Part shown: piece after piece, positions 36,701 to 43,887 of the stretch
How the letters are laid out: each line of letters begins with the position of its first letter
Position numbering within the stretch: the first letter of the stretch is position 1
NCBI GenBank assembly: GCA_963847985.1
Contig: CAWKBS010000008.1
Coordinates: forward strand, 434,001-498,000
Reading direction: 5' to 3'
DNA: 64,000 bases
Source: JAIBJN01 sp963847985
GTDB lineage: Bacteria; Actinomycetota; Thermoleophilia; Gaiellales; Gaiellaceae
Program-made: the position numbers and the translations under genes
Notes under the pieces: generated by a model
What the model saw: the letters and a program-made list of their open reading frames with translations, nothing else
The model's database searches: none
What the model was told of the DNA's origin: nothing

Positions 36701-37909
36701 CGCCGGGCAAGCCTCGCGCGGCTCCGCAAGGAGGTCGAGCCGGCCGAGAAGGGGGCGCTCGGGCGGTTTCTCCCCGCCTGGCAGGGCCTCGATCGGCGGG
36801 CGACGCTCCGCGAGGCGCTGGTGCCTCTTCAGGGCCTGTCGCTCCCGGTCGCCCTGTGGGAGAGCGACGTCCTGCCTCGGCGCGTGCCCGGCTACCAGCC
36901 CGCTGCCCTCGACCAGCTCACCGCCTCGGGCGAAGTCGTCTGGGTCGGCGCCGGTCTCGAGCGCGTCGCCCTCTACTTCCGCGAGGACGCGCCTGCGCTG
37001 GGTCGGCCCGGCGCGCTGCCGCCGTCCGCGGGCGAGGCGCACGAGGCCGTGCGCGCGACGCTTGCCGGCGGTGCGCTCTTCTGGTTCGACTTTCTCGCGG
37101 CGACCGGGCTCGATGCCGAGGTCGCGCTGCCCGCCCTGTGGGACCTCGTCTGGGCCGGAGAGGTCACGAACGACGCCTGGCAGCCCCTTCGGGCGAGCCG
37201 CCGCTTCCAGGCGCCTCGCGCGGAGAAGCGGCCGCGCCGGTTCTCGCGCTCACGCGCCGACCGGATCACCGCGACCCAGGGCCGCTGGTCGTCGACCGCC
37301 GGGCTCTTCTCCGGTGAGCCCGATCCGCGTGCCCTCGCCGAGCTCCTGCTCGAGCGGCAGGGGATCGTTACGCGCGACGGTGTCCGAGCCGAGGCGATGC
37401 CCGGCGGGTACGCGCCGGTCTACCACGAGCTGCGGAAGCTGGAGACGCTCGGCGTCTGCCGCCGGGGCTACTTCGTCGAGGGCCTGGGCGGCGCCCAGTT
37501 CGCGCTGCCCGGGGCCGTCGAGCGGCTCCGCGAGCGGCCCGAGGAGGAGGTCGCGCTCGTCCTGGCCGCCGCCGACCCGGCTCAGCCGTACGGCGCCGCG
37601 CTCCCCTGGCCCAGGCGCACGGGCGGGCGAGCAGCGCGGGTGGCCGGAGCCCACGTCGTCCTGCTCGCCGGCGAGCCTGCGCTCTTCGTCGAGCGTGGCG
37701 GGCGATCGCTCGTCTCGCTCCGCGAGCCCGAAGAAGAGTGGCTGCGAGCCGCGTTCGCCGCGCTCGTCCGGCACGCGCGACACACGGGCGTGAAGCGACT
37801 CGCGGTCGAGCGCTTCGACGGCGAGCCTGTCGGCGAGACCGACGCGATGCCGCTCCTCGTCGAGGCCGGCTTCCTCGCCGGACCCCGGCGCGCCATCCTG
37901 CGGGCGTGA
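33716..37909 (+). CDS. lhr: Lhr-family ATP-dependent DNA helicase
   Basis: Superfamily-2 helicase of 1397 residues, the large Lhr type involved in DNA repair. The RecA-like core is near the N-terminus: Q-like motif GPTPAQERGWPAI, Walker A APTGSGKTLAAFLWA, motif Ia VVYVSPLKALNYDVERNLRG, DEVH box VIVDEVHAVAGTKRGAHLAL, SAT motif VGLSATQRPLEEIGRF, and motifs IV-VI (STIVFVNNRRLAERLALRLN, VATSSLELGIDMGAVDLVVQ, GRAGHRL). The Lhr winged-helix and beta-barrel domain follow, then a long C-terminal region of unknown function (about residues 850-1397), the Lhr-CTD seen in actinobacteria and proteobacteria. It stands alone. Neighbours are also repair-related. Confidence 0.93.
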   Translation: MSALAPFSTDVRGWFERTFAGPTPAQERGWPAIASGGHVLIQAPTGSGKTLAAFLWALDRTRPGEGTQVVYVSPLKALNYDVERNLRGPLAGIGSRLSVAVRTGDTPPKERAAMLKSPPDILITTPESLFLMLTSRARETLRGVRVVIVDEVHAVAGTKRGAHLALSLERLERLVGEPVQRVGLSATQRPLEEIGRFVAGGRPIELVDAGTRKALDLRVVVPLEDMREPGEGNSIWPSIYPALLELVQEHRSTIVFVNNRRLAERLALRLNELAESEIARAHHGSLAREQRVEVEELLKKGDIPCLVATSSLELGIDMGAVDLVVQVESPKSVARGLQRVGRAGHRLDEASKGRIFPKFRADLLESAVVARRMKEGLIEETRVPRNPLDVLAQQVVAICADEEIAVDELHDLVRRAWPFRDLSREQLENVLDMLAGRYPSEEFAELRPRITWDRVAGLLRGREGARRLAVTNAGTIPDRGLFGVYLVEGGGRVGELDEEMVYEARAGQTFLLGASTWRIEEITRDRVLVSPAPGVPGLVPFWKGEGVGRPYELGEAIGRTGRELAGLDDERARERLTTEHELDDRAAENLLVFLREQEQATGVLPSDRAIVVERFRDEIGDWRLCILTPFGARVHAPWALALAARLRESLGLEVNFIWSDDGVALHLPDADSPPALADLLVGPDELEDLVVSEVGGTALFGARFRENAARALLIPRRRPGQRTPLWQQRLKAQGLLQVARRYPDFPVVLETYREVLQDVFDLPALRGLLEAIRRRRIDLVEVETPSASPFASSLLFDYVATYMYEDDTPLAERRAQALALDRDLLKELLGQEELRDLIDPAAIEQIEAELRSSPATADALHDLLLRRGDLTPAEVDDGPAATLEAERRAVRIRIGGGERLIAAEDAGRYRDGLGAMPPSGLPAVYLEGGEDPLGWILRRFARGRGPFTTEEAAARFGLDPARTEELLAGLDLVRGELRPGGTEREWCDPDVLRRLRRASLARLRKEVEPAEKGALGRFLPAWQGLDRRATLREALVPLQGLSLPVALWESDVLPRRVPGYQPAALDQLTASGEVVWVGAGLERVALYFREDAPALGRPGALPPSAGEAHEAVRATLAGGALFWFDFLAATGLDAEVALPALWDLVWAGEVTNDAWQPLRASRRFQAPRAEKRPRRFSRSRADRITATQGRWSSTAGLFSGEPDPRALAELLLERQGIVTRDGVRAEAMPGGYAPVYHELRKLETLGVCRRGYFVEGLGGAQFALPGAVERLRERPEEEVALVLAAADPAQPYGAALPWPRRTGGRAARVAGAHVVLLAGEPALFVERGGRSLVSLREPEEEWLRAAFAALVRHARHTGVKRLAVERFDGEPVGETDAMPLLVEAGFLAGPRRAILRA

Positions 37910-38009
37910 CCGCCCGATCACGCTGCTCGACATCCACCCCCGCGGAAACAGCGGTATAGGCTGTTCGGCGCTGAGAGACGAAGCCGTCGGACCAGTCAGG
38001 GGGTCGAAG
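37910..38009 (+). promoter_or_regulatory. Putative promoter/leader of the 121-aa protein gene
   Basis: TATAGG/TAGGCT boxes lie near 37955-37962 (GCGGTATAGGCTG), followed by an approximately 50-base leader and a CAGGGGGTCGAAG ribosome-binding region before the ATG at 38010. This is a conventional leadered arrangement, unlike most genes here. Confidence 0.4.
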
Positions 38010-38375
38010 ATGCCCAAGGACGTCAAGTTTCCGACCGAAGTGGACCCGTTCCTCGTGCAGTTCATTGCGGTAGGTGTCGCGCACGACTTGCCAGCCGCGC
38101 TCGAGGAGGGCAAGACCGGTTTGAGGAAGAGAGCTGGGCTGGTGAGGGAGCAAGGTGGGTTCCCAATCATCCACGGGATGTTTTTCGCCGTGACCAACGT
38201 CTTGACGCGGGTCGAACACGAAGGCGATTCATCGACGACCACAGCCACACTGGCCGCCTGGTATCACCTCGACCTCGAGAACAATCGGATGACGCCGCTG
38301 CCTCACCGCTTCGTCGGCCAAGTGCCGACATCGGTGATTCAGGAGCATGACGTCGTCTTCTGCGAGGGTTACTGA
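38010..38375 (+). CDS. Hypothetical protein (121 aa), lower GC
   Basis: Cytosolic-looking protein of 121 residues (MPKDVKFPTEVDPFLVQFIA, AALEEGKTGLRKRAGLVREQ, LAAWYHLDLENNRMTPLPHR). No family recognised. Its base composition is visibly less GC-rich than the neighbours, and it sits between the helicase and a decayed glycosylase gene, so recent acquisition is possible. It has its own promoter and ribosome-binding site. Confidence 0.6.
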   Translation: MPKDVKFPTEVDPFLVQFIAVGVAHDLPAALEEGKTGLRKRAGLVREQGGFPIIHGMFFAVTNVLTRVEHEGDSSTTTATLAAWYHLDLENNRMTPLPHRFVGQVPTSVIQEHDVVFCEGY

Positions 38376-38425
38376 AAGAACGTAGCTCGGCTCTTGCCTG
38401 ACCGTGCCCGTGCCTCGAGTGCGGG

Positions 38426-38779
38426 CGCAAGCTGATGAGCTCGCGTGAGCGTCACCTGCGTGAGCGCGAGCGCTACGTCCGCGAACGCAGGCAAAGCGGC
38501 GGGCCTCGGGAGCATGTGGAAGGCGGAGGCTCTCTTCGCCGCCGAGATCTCGACGTGGCGTTGTCTCTCCGAGCTCGCCGACGCGGACCTTCGCCGCCCG
38601 CTCGAGCACGCTTCGCACTGATGAAGGCCGGCCGCGGGACACGTCACGTGTACCGGCGGGTGCCGCGTCCGTGCGTCCGGTGCGGAGCCCGGATCCGCTC
38701 TCATCCGCAGGGTGACGACGCGCGGATCGCGTACTGGTGTCCGGGCTGTCAGGCAGGAACGAGCCCGGCGGGGGCGTAA
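38426..38779 (+). pseudogene. Decayed Nei/Fpg-type DNA glycosylase, 3' remnant
   Basis: One frame reads AGLGSMWKAEALFAAEISTW then RCLSELADADLRRPLEHASH and stops. This matches the helix-two-turn-helix (GxGN-x-W/Y-KAEALF) of Fpg/Nei glycosylases. After a frame change the C-terminal zinc finger is intact: HVYRRVPRPCVRCGARIRSH and DARIAYWCPGCQAG. The N-terminal catalytic domain (PE-leading) is absent, so only the second half remains. This is a broken gene, not a new small protein. Its place after the helicase and near two other glycosylases suggests loss of a redundant repair enzyme. Confidence 0.72.
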
Positions 38780-38788
38780 CCGTTCCGC

Positions 38789-40087
38789 GTGTCCGACCGG
38801 CCTTTCGACGACCGGCAGCCTCAGCAGGTTGCCGGCAAGGCGCCGCGCTCCCCGCGCGTGTTCACGGCCCTTCGCGGCTTTTGCCTCGGTGCGTTCTTCG
38901 ACCTCGGGCTCGAGCTCGAGGGCGGCGCCGACCTCCCGATCGCGCTCGAGGAGCACGCCGGTCCGAATCGCCCGACGCTGTACGAGTACCGCCCGCTCGT
39001 GGGCTCGTTCATCGAGCTGCGAGCCGGCCGCCTCGCCCTGCGGGAGGACGCGCGCGAGGCGCTCGCGGCTCTCAAGGACGAGCCCGCCGCCGGCATCTTC
39101 TCGAGCGCGCACTCGGATGAGCGCGTGGGCGAGGACGAGGCTCTCCGGCGGACGATCCTCATCCCCTTGCTCGTCTCCACCGCCGAGGCGTGCGGCGGGT
39201 TCGACTGGGACGACGATGCCTTCGAGCGCGCCTACGCCGAGCTCGAGCGGTCGCTCTACGGCGACCGGCGCGCCTACGCAGCGCTGGCCCCCCTCGTTGG
39301 CCTGACGGCCGGCGGGGCGATGGAGCTCGGGCGCGGCGTCCGCGTTCGCCCGGTCGCGGCGAACGAGCTGACGGCGGCCTGGCCGGATGCCGCCCGGCTG
39401 CTTCCTCGCGACTGGGGGCGCGAGATCGACCGGACGCTGGTCCTCGAGCTGGAGGCCGAGCTCGACTCGCAGGCCTGCAGGGTCCCCGACGCTCCGGCCG
39501 AGTTCGGGAGGGCGGTCAGCGCGCTTCGGCTCGCCACCCCCGGCGCGATCGCCGCGGGCCCGGTCGTCTTCGAGCGCCTCGACTTTCGGCCGTACGGAGT
39601 TCGGCCCATGCCGGCCACGGCGGCCCAGGTCCCGCCGGGGCAGGCGACCCGGCTCGACGTCTTCCGCGCGCCGCTCGTGGTCGAGCTGCAGACGCGCCTT
39701 GCCGAGGCCCCTAACGAGCTCCTCGAGGCGCTCGACCGGTGGGAGCTTGCGCTCTTCCACGTCGGCGCCCACCGATCGGACGAGCTGCGTGAGGCGCTCG
39801 AGACCCTCCTGGGCTGTGACGAGGGCCCCTGGGCAGCGGCCATGCGAGCCGCCGTGCTCCTGGGCGAGACCGCTCGCGAGCGGGAGGACCTTCTCATCGC
39901 GCTGCGCGCGCTCCTCGACGGGGACGGCCCCGGCGCCCGGGCCGAGGACGCCGTCCGCAGAGCCCTGGTCGAGGCGTTGCTGGAGGGCTCGCGCGAGGAC
40001 CTCGTGGCCGCGCTCGACGAGGCGCTCCTCGGCCTGCGCCCGCGCCCCCAGGTGCATTCGTCCTCGCGGGTCCTGGCCGCGGGATGA
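38789..40087 (+). CDS. Hypothetical protein (432 aa)
   Basis: Soluble, mostly helical protein of 432 residues starting at a GTG (MSDRPFDDRQPQQVAGKAPR). Early conserved-looking segments are FTALRGFCLGAFFDLGLELE, LPIALEEHAGPNRPTLYEYR and LVGSFIELRAGRLALREDAR. The C-terminal part (after ELQTRLAEAPNELLEALDRW) is helix-rich with acidic-basic patterns. No family recognised and no catalytic motif visible. Its stop overlaps the next small membrane-protein gene (ATGA), which suggests the two work together. Confidence 0.7.
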   Translation: MSDRPFDDRQPQQVAGKAPRSPRVFTALRGFCLGAFFDLGLELEGGADLPIALEEHAGPNRPTLYEYRPLVGSFIELRAGRLALREDAREALAALKDEPAAGIFSSAHSDERVGEDEALRRTILIPLLVSTAEACGGFDWDDDAFERAYAELERSLYGDRRAYAALAPLVGLTAGGAMELGRGVRVRPVAANELTAAWPDAARLLPRDWGREIDRTLVLELEAELDSQACRVPDAPAEFGRAVSALRLATPGAIAAGPVVFERLDFRPYGVRPMPATAAQVPPGQATRLDVFRAPLVVELQTRLAEAPNELLEALDRWELALFHVGAHRSDELREALETLLGCDEGPWAAAMRAAVLLGETAREREDLLIALRALLDGDGPGARAEDAVRRALVEALLEGSREDLVAALDEALLGLRPRPQVHSSSRVLAAG

Positions 40088-40314
40088 CGGTCCCCAGCCG
40101 GGCGGAGCTGATGCGGCGCCGCCGCTGCCGGCTCCTGGCCGTCGGCATGGTGCTGGGCGCGCTTCTGCCGGTGTTCCAGTGGAGCTGGATCACCCTGGCG
40201 ATCGGCCTCGGCGGCGTCGCCCTGCTCCTGCTCGTCTACCGGCGTGAATGTACGGGCTGTTCCGCGCAGGATTCGTCACAGAGCGGCACACACTCGCGCG
40301 ATCCTGAGGCGTAG
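40084..40314 (+). CDS. Small membrane protein (76 aa)
   Basis: A 76-residue protein with a basic N-terminus (MTVPSRAELMRRRRCR) and two adjoining hydrophobic segments: LLAVGMVLGALLPVFQW and ITLAIGLGGVALLLLVY. They are followed by YRRECTGCSAQD, a CxxC-like ECTGC. It is coupled to the preceding 432-residue gene by an ATGA overlap. Function unknown. Confidence 0.62.
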   Translation: MTVPSRAELMRRRRCRLLAVGMVLGALLPVFQWSWITLAIGLGGVALLLLVYRRECTGCSAQDSSQSGTHSRDPEA

Positions 40315-40317
40315 CCT
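40312..40317 (+). promoter_or_regulatory. -10 box of the 87-aa protein gene (leaderless)
   Basis: TAGCCT, 7 bases before the GTG at 40325, overlapping the stop of the small membrane-protein gene. Confidence 0.4.
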
Positions 40318-40324
40318 CGGGAGC

Positions 40325-40588
40325 GTGGACGAGGCACGCAACGTCATCCGACGGCTCGAGCGGATCGAGGCGCTCCGGGGCGCGCACGCGCCGGCCGACG
40401 AGCTCCTCGGCGAAGTACGCCAGCTTCTTTCCGAAGGCGAGGCCTGGCTCGCGGCGGAACGTGGCGGGCGCGGCCACGAGGACGGGCGCGCGACCGAGAG
40501 CGCGGCCGCGGCGCTCGCGGGGTGCCGGGCCGGCATCGCCGAGCGAGAGGAGGTGGTGCCCGGGGCGGCCGGCGCCACAGACCTATAA
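40325..40588 (+). CDS. Hypothetical helical protein (87 aa)
   Basis: An 87-residue, Ala/Glu/Arg-rich helical protein (VDEARNVIRRLERIEALRGA, ADELLGEVRQLLSEGEAWLA, AAAALAGCRAGIAEREEVV). No recognisable family. GTG start with a leaderless -10 box. It ends just before the ureohydrolase promoter. Confidence 0.55.
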   Translation: MDEARNVIRRLERIEALRGAHAPADELLGEVRQLLSEGEAWLAAERGGRGHEDGRATESAAAALAGCRAGIAEREEVVPGAAGATDL

Positions 40589-40589
40589 T
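40584..40589 (+). promoter_or_regulatory. -10 box (perfect TATAAT) of the ureohydrolase gene
   Basis: Consensus TATAAT, 9 bases before the ATG at 40599. It overlaps the stop codon (TAA/TAG region) of the 87-aa gene. Confidence 0.6.
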
Positions 40590-40598
40590 CGCGGCCCG

Positions 40599-41537
40599 AT
40601 GCCGCGCTACGGGCCGCCCGACGCGTTCGAGATGCCGCGCTTCTCGGGCCCGAGGACGTTCATGCGACTTCCCCACGTCCGCGACCTGAACGGCGTCGAC
40701 GTGGCGGTCGTCGGCATCCCGACCGACGGTGCGGTCGTGTACCGGTCGGGCGCACGCTTCGGCCCCGAGGGGATTCGCAGCGTCTCCGTGACCCTGCGGA
40801 ACTACAACCCGCTGCTGGCCGTCGACGTCGTCGAGCGACTGTCTCTCGTCGACTATGGGGACGTGCCGACGGTGCCGGGGTCGACCGTCGACTCCCTCGC
40901 CCGCTCGGCGGCTGCACTCGAAGAGATAGCTCGCGCCGGCGTCACCACGGTCTGCCTGGGCGGCGACCACACCGTCCTGCTTGCGGAGCTGCGGGCGCTG
41001 GCGGCGGTGCACGGCCCGCTCGCGCTGATCCAGTTCGACGCGCACCACGATCTCTGGGACGCGTACTTCGGGCAGAAGCTCTTCCACGGGAGCGTCGTCC
41101 GGCGGGCGCTCGAGGAAGGCCTGATCGACCCGGGCAGGTCGATTCAGGCCGGCCTGCGCGGGTCCCTGAACGCGGCGGCGGACGCCGCCATGCCGGCGGA
41201 GCTCGGGCTCGACGCGCTCACTTACGAGGAGCTGGCCGCGCTCGGCCCGGGCCGGTTCTCGGAGCGCGTGCGAAGCCGCGTGGGGTCGGCCCCGTGCTTC
41301 CTGTCCTTCGACATCGACTTCGTCGACCCGGCGTTCGCGCCCGGGACCGGGACGCCGGAAGTCGGCGGGCCGACGAGCAGGGAGGCGCTGACGTACGTGC
41401 GCTCGCTCGCGGGCCTGGATTTCCGCGGCTTTGACTGCGTCGAGGTGTCGCCACCGTTCGATCCGGCGGGCGTGACCGCGCTCGTTGCCGCGAACGCCTG
41501 CTTCGAGATGCTCTCGCTGCTCGCGCTCCGGCGCTGA
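40599..41537 (+). CDS. Agmatinase/arginase-family ureohydrolase
   Basis: Binuclear Mn2+ hydrolase of 312 residues that releases urea from a guanidino compound. All metal motifs are present: LGGDHTVLLAEL, IQFDAHHDLWD and SFDIDFVDPAFAPGTGTPEV. The N-terminus (MPRYGPPDAFEMPRFSGPRT, DVAVVGIPTDGAVVYRSGAR) is of the agmatinase/guanidinobutyrase type rather than arginase. The exact substrate is not decided. The strong TATAAT box suggests good basal expression. Confidence 0.9.
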   Translation: MPRYGPPDAFEMPRFSGPRTFMRLPHVRDLNGVDVAVVGIPTDGAVVYRSGARFGPEGIRSVSVTLRNYNPLLAVDVVERLSLVDYGDVPTVPGSTVDSLARSAAALEEIARAGVTTVCLGGDHTVLLAELRALAAVHGPLALIQFDAHHDLWDAYFGQKLFHGSVVRRALEEGLIDPGRSIQAGLRGSLNAAADAAMPAELGLDALTYEELAALGPGRFSERVRSRVGSAPCFLSFDIDFVDPAFAPGTGTPEVGGPTSREALTYVRSLAGLDFRGFDCVEVSPPFDPAGVTALVAANACFEMLSLLALRR

Positions 41538-41662
41538 GGACGCACCGCCGGGGCGGCCGCATCCGCGCGGGAGAAACCCCGCAGATCCGCTCCCCAAGCT
41601 GGTTTGCGGGTTCAGGTGCCGGGGAAGGATTGTGCTACTCTGGCACGAAACAGGTGCCCTCA
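41538..41662 (+). promoter_or_regulatory. Promoter/leader region of the parA-ftsZ operon
   Basis: A candidate -10 box TACTCT lies at 41636-41641, 12 bases before a possible GTG start (41654) and 21 before the ATG (41663). An inverted repeat (AACCCCGCA ... TTGCGGGTT) spans about 41573-41612. CAGGTGCC occurs twice, at about 41613 and 41651. Start assignment of the ParA gene depends on this region: a TTG at 41630 would precede the -10 box and is unlikely. Confidence 0.45.
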
Positions 41663-42496
41663 ATGGGCCTTTCCGGAATCCTCGCTCGTCCGCGCAAGCG
41701 GACGTCTATTTCACAGGGAGTCACGCTGGGTCAGGTCATCGCGCTGGCCAACCAGAAGGGTGGCGTCGCGAAGACGACGACGACGCTCAACCTTGCCGTC
41801 GCGTTCCGCGAGCAAGGCTTCAGCGTCCTCGCGATCGACCTCGACCCGCAGGGCAACTTGACCATGAGCCAGGGGATGGACCCGGACACGGTCGAGCGCT
41901 CGATGTTCGACGTCCTCGTCCACAGCCTCCCGATGGACGAGGTCATCCACCGGACCGAGATCGACCTCGCCGTCTCCTCGATCGACCTCGCCGGCGCCGA
42001 GCTCGCCCTCTCGAGCATGATCGGCCGCGAGCGCGCCCTCCAGAAGGCGCTGCTGCCGGTGCGGAACCGGTACGACTACATCCTCATCGACACGCCCCCG
42101 TCGCTCGGGCTCCTGACCATCAATGCCCTGACCGCGGCGGACAACGTGATCGTCCCGGTGCAGTGCGAGTACCTCTCGCTCCGCGGGCTCGTCCAGCTCG
42201 AAAACACGCTCTCGATGATCCGCGAGAACCTGAACCCGACCGTCGAGATCCGCGGGATCCTGCCGACCATGTACGACGGCCGCACGCTCCACTCCAAGGA
42301 AGCGGTGGAGATGCTCAAGGAGAACTTCGGCGAGCTCGTCTTCGAGACGCGCATCCGCAAGACCGTCCGCTACGCCGAGGCGCCCGTGCAGGGCAGCTCG
42401 GTGCTCAAGTACGACCCGGACGGGGCCGCAGCCGACGCCTACCGCGAGCTTGCGAAGGAGGTTCTCGATGGCGCGACGCCGCGCCAGCATGCGTGA
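41663..42496 (+). CDS. ParA/Soj-family ATPase
   Basis: Deviant Walker-type ATPase of 277 residues. VIALANQKGGVAKTTTTLNL is the deviant Walker A with its signature lysine; AIDLDPQGNLTMSQGMD and YDYILIDTPPSLGLLTINAL follow. The canonical ParA fold is complete. It has a 30-residue N-terminal lead if the ATG at 41663 is used (GTG at 41654 possible). No parB gene and no parS site were seen nearby. Instead the last 29 bases overlap the ftsZ start, so ParA is expressed together with FtsZ and may position it, as PomZ or MipZ do in other bacteria (inference). Confidence 0.9.
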   Translation: MGLSGILARPRKRTSISQGVTLGQVIALANQKGGVAKTTTTLNLAVAFREQGFSVLAIDLDPQGNLTMSQGMDPDTVERSMFDVLVHSLPMDEVIHRTEIDLAVSSIDLAGAELALSSMIGRERALQKALLPVRNRYDYILIDTPPSLGLLTINALTAADNVIVPVQCEYLSLRGLVQLENTLSMIRENLNPTVEIRGILPTMYDGRTLHSKEAVEMLKENFGELVFETRIRKTVRYAEAPVQGSSVLKYDPDGAAADAYRELAKEVLDGATPRQHA

Positions 42497-43871
42497 GGGC
42501 CCGCTCGCGGAGCTCTTCCGGGCGACCGAGGCCGCGCAGCGCCAGTCCGACAAGGACGAGCCGGGCGCCGCCGCGCCGCCGCCGGAGCCTCCCGACCCCG
42601 ACGCCACCGTCGAGTCCTCGCTCCCCTTCGACCAGGCGGAGCCGGAGCCCCCGGCCGCCGAGGACGTCACCGTCGTCACACCTCCGTCAGAGCGGCCGCC
42701 GGCCGAAGCGGCCGCGCCGGCAGTCGAGCGCTCCGCTTCGCCCGAGCCGTCGCCGGGCCGGCCCGAGCGCCCCTACGCGGACCCCGCCGCGCCGCGCCGG
42801 GCGACGCAGCCGGTGCGCCAGCTGATCGAGCCGACGCCGCGCATGCGGACAACCCCGCGCCCCGACTCCGCCGCGTACCTCGCCGTGATCCGCGTCGTCG
42901 GCGTCGGCGGCGCCGGTCTCAACGCGGTCAACCGCATGATCGAGGCCGGGATCTCCCAGGTGGAGTTCATCGCGGTCAACACCGACATCCAGCAGCTGAA
43001 GCAGTGTGAGGCGCCGATCAAGCTCCACATCGGGCGCGACCTGACGCAGGGCCTCGGCTCGGGCGCCGTCCCGGACATCGGACGCCGCGCCGCCGAGGAG
43101 GCCGAGGATCAGATCAAGCACGTCCTCCGCGGCTCCGACATGGTCTTCGTCACCGCCGGCGAGGGCGGCGGCACAGGCTCGGGCGCCGCGCCGATCGTGG
43201 CCAAGCTCGCGCGGGACGTCGGCGCGCTAACGGTCGGCATCGTCACGATGCCGTTTCGCTTCGAGGGAACCCGGCGCCGCGCGCAGGCCGAGGCCGGAGC
43301 CGAGATGCTTCGCGAGGTCTGCGACACGGTCATCCTCATCCCGAACGACCGACTGCTCGAGGTGCTCGACCGCTCGACGTCCATGCTCGACGCCTTCCGC
43401 ATCGCCGACGACGTGCTGCGGCAGGGGGTCCAGGGGATCTGCGACCTGATCACGATGCCCGGCCTAATCAACCTCGACTTCGCCGACGTGCGCACGGTCA
43501 TGTCCGACGCGGGCACGGCGTTGATGGGCATCGGCTTCGCCACCGGCGAGAACCGCGCGCACGAGGCCGCCGAGCGCGCCCTGCGCTCGCCGCTGATCGA
43601 CACGGAGCTCGTCGGCGCGCGGGGAATCCTCCTCTCGATCGCCGGCGGCGAGGACCTGACGCTTCTCGAGGTGAACGAGGCCGCCGAAGTGATTCGACGC
43701 GGCGCCACCGAGCACACGAACATCATCTTCGGGGCGACGATCGACGAGCGGCTCGCCGGCCAGGTCTGGGTGACCGTGATCGCCACGGGGGTCGGGGAGC
43801 CCGCGCCCGCGGGCACGCGCGCGAGCGAGCCCGACCCGCTCGAGCCGCCCAGCTTCCTGACCGAGCCCTAG
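42468..43871 (+). CDS. ftsZ: FtsZ with long disordered N-terminal extension
   Basis: Tubulin-like division GTPase of 467 residues. The core starts near residue 143 (IRVVGVGGAGLNAVNRMIEA), with the G-box VFVTAGEGGGTGSGAAPIVA and the T7 loop INLDFADVRTVMSDAGTALM. The C-terminal domain includes RGILLSIAGGEDLTLLEVNE, and the protein ends in EPPSFLTEP, resembling the FtsZ C-terminal anchor peptide (xPxFL). Unusually, about 140 residues precede the core. They are Pro/Glu/Ala-rich and probably disordered, with a conserved-looking helix at the start (SMREGPLAELFRATEAAQRQ). The ATG at 42468 overlaps the parA 3' end. Confidence 0.9.
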   Translation: MARRRASMREGPLAELFRATEAAQRQSDKDEPGAAAPPPEPPDPDATVESSLPFDQAEPEPPAAEDVTVVTPPSERPPAEAAAPAVERSASPEPSPGRPERPYADPAAPRRATQPVRQLIEPTPRMRTTPRPDSAAYLAVIRVVGVGGAGLNAVNRMIEAGISQVEFIAVNTDIQQLKQCEAPIKLHIGRDLTQGLGSGAVPDIGRRAAEEAEDQIKHVLRGSDMVFVTAGEGGGTGSGAAPIVAKLARDVGALTVGIVTMPFRFEGTRRRAQAEAGAEMLREVCDTVILIPNDRLLEVLDRSTSMLDAFRIADDVLRQGVQGICDLITMPGLINLDFADVRTVMSDAGTALMGIGFATGENRAHEAAERALRSPLIDTELVGARGILLSIAGGEDLTLLEVNEAAEVIRRGATEHTNIIFGATIDERLAGQVWVTVIATGVGEPAPAGTRASEPDPLEPPSFLTEP

Positions 43872-43875
43872 GGGC

Positions 43876-43881
43876 TACCCT
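43876..43881 (+). promoter_or_regulatory. -10 box of the gamma-glutamyltransferase-like gene (leaderless)
   Basis: TACCCT, 6 bases before the ATG at 43888, just after the ftsZ stop. Confidence 0.45.
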
Positions 43882-43887
43882 CTCCCC

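Noticed and set aside
38435..38779. 114-codon ORF as an intact zinc-finger protein
   Set aside because: The zinc finger is the tail of a decayed Nei/Fpg gene whose preceding part lies in another frame.
41630..41662. TTG at 41630 as ParA start
   Set aside because: It lies upstream of the likely -10 box (41636-41641); ATG 41663 or GTG 41654 is more probable.
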